NCBI GenBank assembly: GCA_003491925.1
Contig: DNAU01000369.1
Location: forward strand, 220 to 9,588
Length of the DNA stretch: 9,369 bases
DNA from: Chloroflexota bacterium
GTDB taxonomy: Bacteria > Chloroflexota > Dormibacteria > Aeolococcales > Aeolococcaceae
Reading direction: 5' to 3'
Position numbers and translations under genes: made by a program. Each line of letters starts with the position of its first letter. Position 1 is the stretch's first letter. Positions 1 to 4,664 of this stretch are shown piece by piece. The notes beneath the pieces were generated by a model. The model did no database searches, was not told the DNA's origin, and was given only the letters and a program-made list of their open reading frames with translations.

Positions 1-258
1 ATGATCGAGGCCGGCATCCTCGACGGCGACATGGTCATCGTGAGGCCGAGGCGCGACGCGCCGTCCAACGGCACCATCGTCGTCGCCCGCATCGAGAACG
101 CGACGACCGGCGAGGGTGAGGTGACTGTCAAGCGCTTCTTCCGGGAGGGCGGACGGGTGTGGCTTCAGCCCGAGAACGCCAGCTACGAGCCGATCTTCGT
201 GAGCGGCGAGCTCTCCCTCGAAGGAGTGGTGACCGCGGTCATCCGCGTGGTTCGCTGA
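1..258 (+). CDS. lexA: LexA repressor, C-terminal peptidase domain (5' partial)
   Basis: This is the C-terminal part of the SOS repressor LexA, whose S24 self-cleavage domain is triggered by RecA filaments. The window opens at a Met that in LexA directly follows the catalytic Ser (the GDSM motif), so the Ser codon should lie just outside the window. Visible family features are MIEAGILDGDMVIVRP, then the catalytic Lys in VTVKRFFRE (residue 44 of the visible part), then LQPENASYEPI. The stop is TGA at 256-258. The DNA-binding winged helix, the cleavage site and any lexA promoter are outside. The next gene runs toward it on the minus strand. The domain assignment is very strong; calling it LexA rather than another S24 regulator rests on the KRFFRE and LQPEN motifs and on the SOS box at 3090-3103. 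Confidence 0.94.
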   Translation: MIEAGILDGDMVIVRPRRDAPSNGTIVVARIENATTGEGEVTVKRFFREGGRVWLQPENASYEPIFVSGELSLEGVVTAVIRVVR

Positions 259-269
259 GCCCGTCTCGT

Positions 270-335
270 CGCGAGCGCCCAGCTTCGCTGCAGTTGAGCT
301 GTTCGACGGTGCGCGTGCCTACGCGACCGCTCGCG
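270..335. repeat. Inverted repeat in the lexA / polyproline-protein convergent gap
   Basis: CGCGAGCG at 270-277 is matched exactly in inverted orientation by CGCTCGCG at 328-335, with about 50 bases between the arms. It fills the 79-base gap between two convergent genes. The long loop and the lack of a T-run make a classical terminator doubtful. It may be a weak bidirectional transcription-end structure or chance in GC-rich DNA. Confidence 0.25.
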
Positions 336-337
336 TC

Positions 338-1042
338 CTACTGGGCGACCCCGCGCGGAGCCCACGGCGGGGGAGGGGGCGGCGGTGGCGGGAGAGCCGA
401 TGGCGAGGGCGGCGGCTGGAGCCCTGGGGGCGGGGGCGGGGGCGGAGGCGGCGGGGGTACGACCTGGTAGTCCCGATACCCGTAGGCCGCATCGGCGTCA
501 GCCTCGTCGGCGGTGACGCCGTCCTCCTCGTCGGCGGTGACGTCGTCCTCCTCGCCGGGGGCCGCGTCGTCCTCGCTGTCACCGTCCTGCGGCCCCGATC
601 CGTTGACCGCCGGTAGGGCCTCGAGGTAGCGGTCGAGGTACTCGACGAGCTCCGGTGACGCCTGCCCGTGTGCTGTGACCCGGGTCTCCCCGTCGTCCTC
701 GATGGCGCTGACGGCCAGATCGGGCCGATGCTCGAGGAGCAGGGGAACGACGGGCAGGAAAGCCACCGGGAGAGCCACGAGCACGACCGGCGTGACCGCG
801 GTGAGGATGAGCAGCGCGAGCACGACGGCCACCCCGAGCCCGGCGGCGATGTCGGCGCCGTACCGGAACCGCCGCTTCGGCCGCACCACGAGGTAGTGGG
901 CGCCGCGCTCCGCCACCGCCAGGCCGGGCACCTGATCGACATCGACCTGCGCGAGCACCTCCTCGGCGGGCCGGCTGGTGCGGAGGGCGATCTGGTACGG
1001 GACGGTCGTCGTCCTCTTGCGGGCGGGTGCCTGTCCTCTCAC
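338..1042 (-). CDS. Membrane protein with acidic repeats and polyproline C-terminal tail
   Basis: I do not recognise the family. With the GTG at 1042 as start it has 234 residues; an ATG at 1246 in the same frame would add 68 Arg-rich residues that look non-coding. A weak AGGGA lies three bases before the GTG, so the start is uncertain. Residues 14-60 form a soluble basic N-terminal part. Residues 62-104 are a hydrophobic hairpin, probably two membrane segments. Residues 105-145 are soluble (ending in ELVEYLDRYLEAL). From about 150 the chain is acidic, with a duplicated 8-residue unit (EDDVTADE / EDGVTADE). The tail holds 11 consecutive prolines at 196-206 and 9 more at 218-226, separated by a linker with three prolines. 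Such runs normally need elongation factor P for translation. The tail could be a flexible scaffold or cell-wall-spanning region. It is convergent with lexA. Confidence 0.72.
   Translation of the reverse strand: MRGQAPARKRTTTVPYQIALRTSRPAEEVLAQVDVDQVPGLAVAERGAHYLVVRPKRRFRYGADIAAGLGVAVVLALLILTAVTPVVLVALPVAFLPVVPLLLEHRPDLAVSAIEDDGETRVTAHGQASPELVEYLDRYLEALPAVNGSGPQDGDSEDDAAPGEEDDVTADEEDGVTADEADADAAYGYRDYQVVPPPPPPPPPPPGLQPPPSPSALPPPPPPPPPWAPRGVAQ
365..457 (+). other. G-quadruplex-forming G-runs opposite the polyproline codons
   Basis: The plus strand, which is the template for the minus-strand gene, carries five-G runs at 426-430, 432-436, 438-442 and 453-457, separated by loops of 1, 1 and 10 bases. 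A second G-rich stretch is at 369-391. The first group fits the usual G-quadruplex pattern of four G-runs with short loops. It arises from CCC/CCG proline codons, so it may be only a coding by-product, but it could stall transcription or replication. Confidence 0.5.
502..549. repeat. 24-bp tandem duplication within the acidic region
   Basis: Two adjacent 24-bp copies, 502-525 and 526-549, differ at one base (C versus T in the core GTGACGYCGTCCT). They encode the 8-residue acidic units of the polyproline membrane protein in frame. They look like a recent slippage or duplication event in a low-complexity segment. Confidence 0.85.
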
Positions 1043-1352
1043 GTGTCCCTGGCGTCTCGGCTCATCGGTCCTGAACGGTCGCTCACCAGCCCTGACGGCT
1101 CGGTGCCCCCACGCGAGGGCGGTCCTTATCCTGCGACATCGCCGTCCCAACGGGAACGGCCTCCCAGATTCCGTCACGAGCCCGTGGGGCACGCGTCGAT
1201 CACGGTGGATGTTGTTTCCCCCGGCGGGTACGGTAGCCGAGATCATGCACCGTTCGACGGTGGGTGGGGAACCGCTGCGCCGGCCCCGAGGGCCGGCACC
1301 GGCCCGATCAGATCTCTCCCGTCAACTCCGGGAATTGGAGCAGGTTATCGGC

Positions 1353-1381
1353 TAACATTAACGCCGTTAAGGATTGGTTAG
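1353..1381 (+). promoter_or_regulatory. Candidate -10 and operator palindrome before the protease gene
   Basis: TAACAT (1353-1358) fits the TANNNT -10 pattern. Its last T begins a perfect palindrome, TTAACG-C-CGTTAA (1358-1370), lying where RNA polymerase would start. An outer, off-centre pair CTAAC (1352-1356) / GTTAG (1377-1381) repeats the same TAAC theme. A palindrome overlapping the transcription start is a usual repressor-operator position. No good -35 was found (TTGGAG at 1335-1340 is too close), so the promoter part is tentative. Confidence 0.35.
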
Positions 1382-1385
1382 GGGA
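1380..1385 (+). promoter_or_regulatory. Ribosome binding site deciding the protease start
   Basis: AGGGGA sits six bases before ATG 1392. A TTG at 1374 in the same frame would add six residues, but it lies upstream of this Shine-Dalgarno sequence and has none of its own, so ATG 1392 is preferred. Confidence 0.75.
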
Positions 1386-1391
1386 CCTGGG

Positions 1392-2183
1392 ATGTCCGCT
1401 CCGCGCGTCTCGACGCGGCGGGGAGGCGGAGGGCGTCCGTGGTCCCCGGCGCGGTGTTGCCTCCCGCTGCTGGTCGCCCTCGAGATCGCGCTGGTCGCCG
1501 CGGCGGCGGCCCCTGCCGCTCGTCCGCTCCGATCCGGGCCGGCGGTGAGTGTCGGGACGCTGACCCGGCAGGTCGAGCTGTCGGTGGTGGACACCATCAC
1601 CTTCGCCCAGCCGGCGGGAACGCAGATCCTCGGGACCGGCATCATCGTGTCGTCCGGCGGTCTGGTCCTCACCGATTACCACGTGGTCCGTGGCGACGTC
1701 TTCATCGGGGTTCGCATCGACGGCGTCGGCCTGGTGCGCCCCGCCAGCATCGTAATCGACGATCCCAGCGACGACCTGGCGCTGCTCCAGATCGAGGGCG
1801 GCGGCGCCGTGAGGCCCGCCGAGCTGGAGAAGTCGTCGTCCGCGGCGGTGGGCGACCCCGTGGTCGCGATCGGGAATGCCATGGGGCTGGAGATCGCGCC
1901 CCGGGCCGCCGCCGGGCGTCTGCTGGCGCTGGACCGCACCGTCAGCTACGGGGTGGGCTCCACCACGGTCAACCTCGCCGGGATCATCGAGGCCGCCACC
2001 CCCATCTTCACGGGGGACTCCGGAGGCGCGCTCGTCAACGCGGACGGCAGGGTCATCGGGATGATCGCCGCCGGTTCGGATGACACGCCCTGCGCCCGAG
2101 CCGCGGTCTGCCCGCTGCATCTCGCCTTCGCGATTCCCATCGACCAGGCCCTGGAGAGCCTCGGCTACGGCTCGACGCTCTAG
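1392..2183 (+). CDS. Exported trypsin-like serine protease (S1C/DegP-type fold, no PDZ)
   Basis: A 263-residue protease of the chymotrypsin fold, close to HtrA/DegP-type enzymes. The N-terminus is basic (to about residue 21), followed by a hydrophobic Leu/Ala stretch (about 22-44) that serves as signal peptide or membrane anchor, so the catalytic part should lie outside the membrane. The catalytic triad is visible: His97 in LTDYHVV, Asp128 in DDLALLQI, and Ser210 in FTGDSGGAL. The domain closes with FAIPIDQAL. Two cysteines, Cys234 and Cys240, lie in one loop and could form a disulfide. The chain ends soon after the protease domain, so the PDZ domains of true DegP/HtrA are absent. Substrates are unknown. 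The gene meets the next one tail to tail with no spacer. Confidence 0.9.
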   Translation: MSAPRVSTRRGGGGRPWSPARCCLPLLVALEIALVAAAAAPAARPLRSGPAVSVGTLTRQVELSVVDTITFAQPAGTQILGTGIIVSSGGLVLTDYHVVRGDVFIGVRIDGVGLVRPASIVIDDPSDDLALLQIEGGGAVRPAELEKSSSAAVGDPVVAIGNAMGLEIAPRAAAGRLLALDRTVSYGVGSTTVNLAGIIEAATPIFTGDSGGALVNADGRVIGMIAAGSDDTPCARAAVCPLHLAFAIPIDQALESLGYGSTL

Positions 2184-2190
2184 CTAGCGT
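2175..2190. terminator. Small hairpin spanning two abutting stop codons
   Basis: ACGCT (2175-2179) and AGCGT (2186-2190) form a 5-bp stem with loop CTAGCT. The TAG stop of the protease (2181-2183) and the reverse-strand TAG of the GlsB-like gene (2184-2186) touch inside it. No T-run follows on either side, so any terminator role is weak. Confidence 0.3.
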
Positions 2191-2495
2191 CGGAGCACTC
2201 CTCGGTGCCCGCCGACTCCGAGCATGCGCATGACGGCGAGCAGCACCACCGCTCCGAGGAACGCGATGACGCCCTCCGAGATGTAGGGGTGGCCGGGGAT
2301 GTCGAGCGTCACCCCGAACAGCTGCGCGAGGAAGCCGCCCGCCACCGCGCCCACCAGGCCGACGACGATGTCAGCGCCCACCCCCAGGCCGTGACCCAGC
2401 ATCACCCGGGTGGCGAGAAAGCCCACCACGAGCCCGATCAGCGCCCATACCAGCAGCTCGACGGGGTCCAGGGTGATGGTGACGATCCCCAGCAT
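2184..2495 (-). CDS. GlsB/YeaQ/YmgE family small membrane protein
   Basis: A 103-residue integral membrane protein of the transglycosylase-associated (GlsB/YeaQ/YmgE) family, often linked to general or envelope stress; its biochemical role is not settled. Three hydrophobic segments are visible at about 11-31, 41-61 and 74-92. The Gly-rich family pattern is present: ALIGLVVGFLATRVM, then GADIVVGLVGAVAGGFLAQLFG, then GVIAFLGAVVLLAVMR. Length is near the family norm of roughly 80-110. The ATG at 2495 is supported by GAGGG six bases upstream. The gene is expressed away from the LysM gene, behind an AT-rich leader. Its stop abuts the protease stop. Confidence 0.88.
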   Translation of the reverse strand: MLGIVTITLDPVELLVWALIGLVVGFLATRVMLGHGLGVGADIVVGLVGAVAGGFLAQLFGVTLDIPGHPYISEGVIAFLGAVVLLAVMRMLGVGGHRGVLRR

Positions 2496-2501
2496 CGGAA
2501 G

Positions 2502-2506
2502 CCCTC
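2502..2506 (-). promoter_or_regulatory. Ribosome binding site of the GlsB-like gene
   Basis: On the minus strand GAGGG lies six bases before ATG 2495. It supports that start and shows this gene has a normal leader, unlike several neighbours. Confidence 0.65.
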
Positions 2507-2509
2507 AAT

Positions 2510-2540
2510 TGATATGATCGCTATCACATTATCCTATAGA
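2510..2540 (-). promoter_or_regulatory. AT-rich promoter/operator region of the GlsB-like gene
   Basis: This is the most AT-rich stretch of the window. It contains the inverted repeat TGATA-N7-TATCA (2510-2526). On the minus strand the sequence TAGGATAAT (2528-2536) resembles an extended -10. The inverted repeat lies downstream of that element, in the leader, as an operator would. No -35 stands out. There is loose likeness to Fur-family GATAAT repeats, not enough to name a regulator. Confidence 0.4.
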
Positions 2541-2591
2541 GCTAGGGCGCTTCATGGCGCAGCGGCCGGGCCGTGCGGAGGTTCTCCCGAC

Positions 2592-2611
2592 AAGAGGGGG
2601 GCGCCCCTCTT
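2592..2611. terminator. Perfect 8-bp hairpin in the gap after the LysM gene
   Basis: AAGAGGGG (2592-2599) and CCCCTCTT (2604-2611) pair perfectly around a GGCG loop. It lies about 75 bases beyond the LysM stop on the minus strand. It has the stem of an intrinsic terminator but no T-run follows on either strand. It could end LysM transcription or keep it from running into the GlsB-like promoter. Confidence 0.45.
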
Positions 2612-2633
2612 CCCGGTCCCGGGGGTGGCCTGG

Positions 2634-2660
2634 TTCCGCTAACGGAAGCCGCGGCGCGGC
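2634..2660. repeat. Two adjoining short palindromes
   Basis: TTCCG-CTAA-CGGAA (2634-2647) is followed one base on by GCCGCG-G-CGCGGC (2648-2660). They lie between the two larger hairpins at 2592-2611 and 2673-2698. The role is unknown. Together the four make a dense structured tail after the LysM gene. Confidence 0.45.
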
Positions 2661-2672
2661 TCAACCGCGGGG

Positions 2673-2698
2673 CCCGCCGGCGGGGATCAGCCGGCGGG
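2673..2698 (-). terminator. 9-bp hairpin straddling the LysM stop codon
   Basis: CCCGCCGGC (2673-2681) and GCCGGCGGG (2690-2698) pair perfectly around an 8-base loop. The upstream arm on the minus strand is formed by the last three codons of the LysM gene, and its TGA lies in the loop. A GC stem at the stop codon could act as a transcript-end stabiliser or, with the hairpins beyond, as a T-less terminator. Confidence 0.45.
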
Positions 2699-3073
2699 TA
2701 CCACCAGCGTCTCCCCCGGCTGGATGATCGGCGAGCGCAGCCGGTTGAGGGAGAGGATCTGGGCCACCTCGGTGCGGATGTCCTCGCCGTCAGGATGGCC
2801 GGCGGCGATGCTCCAGACCGTGTCGCCCGGACGGACCACCACGGTCGCGGCAGCCGTCGGAGCCGAGCTGGCGCCGGCCCCACCGGCCAGCCCCCACCCG
2901 ATGCAGGTGGCGAGGGCTGTCACCAGAACGATGCGCCCGACCGGCCACCCACGGCGACGCGGGATGCGGCGGGGCGGCTGCTCGTCGACGATCACGGCTC
3001 TCCCGCGCCATGCGGCCCGCGGGCCGACCGGGGGAGCAGGCCACCCGCCACCGGAGAGAACGTCTGTTCCCAT
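2687..3073 (-). CDS. SOS-regulated membrane-anchored LysM protein (YneA/DivS/ChiZ-like)
   Basis: A 128-residue protein with a basic, Pro/Arg-rich cytoplasmic N-terminus (1-46), one membrane segment (about 47-66), a short Ala/Ser linker and one LysM peptidoglycan-binding domain (about 78-127). LysM signatures are VRPGDTVWSIA, then EVAQILSLN, then IIQPGETLVVP. This matches the architecture of SOS-induced division inhibitors: YneA in Bacillus, DivS in Corynebacterium, and Rv2719c/ChiZ in mycobacteria. Those genes usually sit next to lexA; here lexA is on the same contig but four genes away. A full-consensus LexA box lies between the promoter's -35 and -10, which is the strongest evidence for the role. 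Division inhibition is inferred. The ATG at 3073 lies seven bases after a TANNNT -10, so the mRNA is probably leaderless; no Shine-Dalgarno is present. Confidence 0.85.
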   Translation of the reverse strand: MGTDVLSGGGWPAPPVGPRAAWRGRAVIVDEQPPRRIPRRRGWPVGRIVLVTALATCIGWGLAGGAGASSAPTAAATVVVRPGDTVWSIAAGHPDGEDIRTEVAQILSLNRLRSPIIQPGETLVVPAG

Positions 3074-3080
3074 GGGCGCA

Positions 3081-3110
3081 AGCCTAAGCCAAACACCTGT
3101 TCGCTGTCAA
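3081..3110 (-). promoter_or_regulatory. Promoter of the LysM gene with perfect -35
   Basis: On the minus strand a perfect TTGACA (-35, at 3110-3105) is followed after 18 bases by TAGGCT (-10, at 3086-3081, fitting TANNNT). Seven bases later comes ATG 3073. Transcription would therefore begin at or next to the start codon. The SOS box fills the spacer, so bound LexA would block RNA polymerase. Confidence 0.75.
3090..3103. promoter_or_regulatory. LexA-binding SOS box
   Basis: Read on the minus strand the site is CGAACAGGTGTTTG, which fits the Gram-positive LexA consensus CGAACRNRYGTTYG at every position. It lies between -35 and -10 of the LysM promoter and 28 bases before the Nudix ATG. The partial lexA gene in the window supplies the cognate repressor. 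A nearly symmetric site, it can repress in both directions. Confidence 0.85.
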
Positions 3111-3115
3111 TGGGT

Positions 3116-3130
3116 GGCCGATAATCGGCC
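3116..3130. promoter_or_regulatory. Palindrome overlapping the Nudix -10
   Basis: GGCCGAT-A-ATCGGCC is a perfect 7-1-7 palindrome. Within it GATAAT (3120-3125) resembles a plus-strand -10, six bases from ATG 3132, so the Nudix mRNA could also be leaderless. No good -35 is seen; the region expected to hold it overlaps the SOS box. The palindrome may be a second operator or a start-site hairpin. Confidence 0.5.
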
Positions 3131-3131
3131 C

Positions 3132-3668
3132 ATGGAGCCGCGGGTCCGGGTCGCCGTCTGCGTCACCGAGGGCGGCCGTCTGCTCCTGGTGGCGCACGGG
3201 AAGGGCGGCCACCGGTACTGGCTGCTGCCCGGCGGCGGGGTCGAGAGGGGGGAGACCCTGGTCGAAGCCGCCCGACGGGAGCTGCGTGAGGAGACCGGGC
3301 TGGAGGCCGAGATCGGCCGCCTGGCCGTCGTCTGCGACGCCATCGAGCCGGGTGGCCGCCACCTGGTCAACCTGGTGTTCGCCGCCCGGGCCACGAGCCC
3401 GGAGCCAGGCGATGCTCCGCGGGCGGGCTCGGCCGGGAGGCCGGCCGGCACGGCGCCCGGCGATCCCACCCTCGGCGACCCCGCCATCGAGGAGGTGCGG
3501 TGGGTCACCCGCGAGGAGCTGCTCGCCCTCGAGATGCATCCTCCCATCGCCGGTCCCATCGCCGCGGCGTGGGACGCCGGCTTCGCCGGTGAGGTCCAGG
3601 TGCTCGGCAACGTCTGGGTCCCCGACCCCGGACGGCGGGAGGGCCCGGGCCAGGCCGCGGTTCGGTAG
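3132..3668 (+). CDS. Nudix hydrolase with low-complexity insertion
   Basis: A 178-residue Nudix-fold pyrophosphohydrolase. The Nudix box is complete at residues 35-57: Gly35, Glu41, Arg49-Glu50, Glu53-Glu54, Gly56-Leu57, where the glutamates bind the metal. The preceding strand WLLPGGG is typical. Substrate cannot be told; candidates include oxidised nucleotides (MutT-like), ADP-ribose or other nucleoside diphosphate derivatives. Residues about 88-117 are a Pro/Gly/Ala-rich insertion between core strands, before the conserved EEVRWVTREELLAL. ATG 3132 starts directly at the family N-terminal strand. An upstream in-frame extension would run across the SOS promoter and is rejected. Its position beside the SOS box suggests, but does not prove, damage induction, which would suit pool sanitising. 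Confidence 0.88.
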   Translation: MEPRVRVAVCVTEGGRLLLVAHGKGGHRYWLLPGGGVERGETLVEAARRELREETGLEAEIGRLAVVCDAIEPGGRHLVNLVFAARATSPEPGDAPRAGSAGRPAGTAPGDPTLGDPAIEEVRWVTREELLALEMHPPIAGPIAAAWDAGFAGEVQVLGNVWVPDPGRREGPGQAAVR

Positions 3669-3715
3669 GGGGGCACCCTCCGAGCGGCGCCCTGGGGCAC
3701 GACCGCCGGAGCGCC

Positions 3716-3721
3716 TACGAT
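3716..3721 (+). promoter_or_regulatory. Candidate -10 for a leaderless alpha/beta hydrolase transcript
   Basis: TACGAT fits TANNNT and is eight bases before ATG 3730, the spacing of leaderless genes in actinobacteria. No Shine-Dalgarno precedes the ATG. No clear -35 is present. Confidence 0.4.
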
Positions 3722-3729
3722 CTGCACCC

Positions 3730-4650
3730 ATGTGGTCGACCACCATCGACGTCGACGGCCCGGTGCACCTCGCGGAATGGGGTTCCGGGCCCGCGCGGAT
3801 CGTGCTGGTCCACGGCCTCGGTGGCTCCCACCTCAACTGGATGCGGGTCGCCCCGCAGCTCACCCGCTACGGGCGAGTGCTCGCCCTCGACCTCCCCGGC
3901 TTCGGTCTCACCCCGGTCAACGGGCGGCTGGCCACCGTCCCCGCCTACGCCGCCCTTCTCGATCGGGTCATCGAGCGGACCTGCACCGAACCGGTGGTGC
4001 TGGTCGGCAACTCCATGGGAGGGCTGATCGCCCTCAAGGAGGCCAGCCTGCACCCGGCGCGGGTGGCGGGCCTGGTGCTGGTCGACGCGGTCCTGCCCAG
4101 CCCCTGGAGCAGGCGCCGCCCGGCGCTGGTCAGCCTCGCCTTCGCCGCCTACCTGCTGCCCGCCCTGGGGCGGCGCCTGCTCCGGCACGCCCGCGACCGC
4201 CTCTCGGTGGAGGACCTGGTCGAGGGCGCCCTCCGCCTCTGCGCGGAGCGGCCGGAGACCATCCCCGCCGACGTGGTCGACGCCCACATCCAGCTGGAGC
4301 GCCTGCGCGGCCGTCTCAGGGAGGAGGACACCGCCTACGTGCTGGCGGCGCATTCGATCATCCGGGCTCTCGTCCACCGGGTCGGGCTCCGCCGCCTGGT
4401 GCGCCGGGTGAGGGTGCCGACCCTGGTCATCCACGGCGAGCGGGACCGCCTGGTCCGGGTCGGCGCCGCCCGGCAGGCGCAGCGCCATCACCCCGACTGG
4501 GAGCTGCAGGTCCTGGACGGTGTCGGCCACATCCCGATGCTCGAGGCCCCCCAGCAGTTCCTCGAGATCGTGGACGGCTGGCTGCGATCCCAGGGCCTGG
4601 GGGCGGTCCAGCGACCGGGATCCGTCCAGCGGGCGTCCACCGGAACCTAG
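3730..4650 (+). CDS. Alpha/beta-fold hydrolase
   Basis: A 306-residue alpha/beta hydrolase without signal peptide, so probably cytoplasmic. The oxyanion-hole motif HGLGG is at 28-32. The nucleophile is Ser95 in GNSMGG, the acid Asp239 in HGERDRL, and the base His267 in GVGHIPMLEAP, giving a complete triad. Residues about 125-225 form an Arg/Leu-rich helical lid. The fold is shared by esterases, lipases, haloalkane dehalogenases and C-C bond hydrolases; the sequence does not fix the substrate. The reading frame stays open far upstream through the Nudix gene, but ATG 3730 begins the family N-terminus and follows a TANNNT element. OsmC starts 14 bases after its stop, so the two may be cotranscribed. 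Confidence 0.88.
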   Translation: MWSTTIDVDGPVHLAEWGSGPARIVLVHGLGGSHLNWMRVAPQLTRYGRVLALDLPGFGLTPVNGRLATVPAYAALLDRVIERTCTEPVVLVGNSMGGLIALKEASLHPARVAGLVLVDAVLPSPWSRRRPALVSLAFAAYLLPALGRRLLRHARDRLSVEDLVEGALRLCAERPETIPADVVDAHIQLERLRGRLREEDTAYVLAAHSIIRALVHRVGLRRLVRRVRVPTLVIHGERDRLVRVGAARQAQRHHPDWELQVLDGVGHIPMLEAPQQFLEIVDGWLRSQGLGAVQRPGSVQRASTGT

Positions 4651-4653
4651 AAT
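4648..4653 (+). promoter_or_regulatory. Possible -10 for OsmC-like gene overlapping the upstream stop codon
   Basis: TAGAAT, whose first three bases are the hydrolase stop codon, lies 11 bases before ATG 4665. It could give OsmC its own near-leaderless transcript. The distance is longer than the ideal 6-8, so read-through from the hydrolase is equally likely. Confidence 0.3.
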
Positions 4654-4664
4654 CGAGCCGCCCG

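Larger units (their letters stand above)
1043..1391. other. Divergent intergenic region (349 bases)
   Basis: This region separates the minus-strand polyproline protein from the plus-strand protease. Reading frames cross it, but none shows a recognisable protein or a good start. The part near 1200-1250 and the stretch 1331-1380 are less GC-rich than the surroundings and probably hold the two promoters. I could not identify a convincing minus-strand -35/-10 pair. On the plus strand TAACAT at 1353-1358 is a possible -10, just before a palindrome. No tRNA, terminator or mobile-element end was seen. Confidence 0.5.

Noticed and set aside
668..1381. A 237-codon plus-strand frame across the polyproline gene start and intergenic region
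   Set aside because: Composition is typical of non-coding GC-rich DNA, with no hydrophobic core or motif. The opposite strand carries a clear membrane hairpin.
2510..2533. A Fur box before the GlsB-like gene
   Set aside because: Only scattered GATAAT-like hexamers match. The 19-base Fur consensus is not met, so only an unnamed operator is reported.
3715..4530. A 271-codon minus-strand frame opposite the alpha/beta hydrolase
   Set aside because: It is antisense to a complete hydrolase triad. It is rich in Asp/Gly/Pro/His/Gln without any domain.
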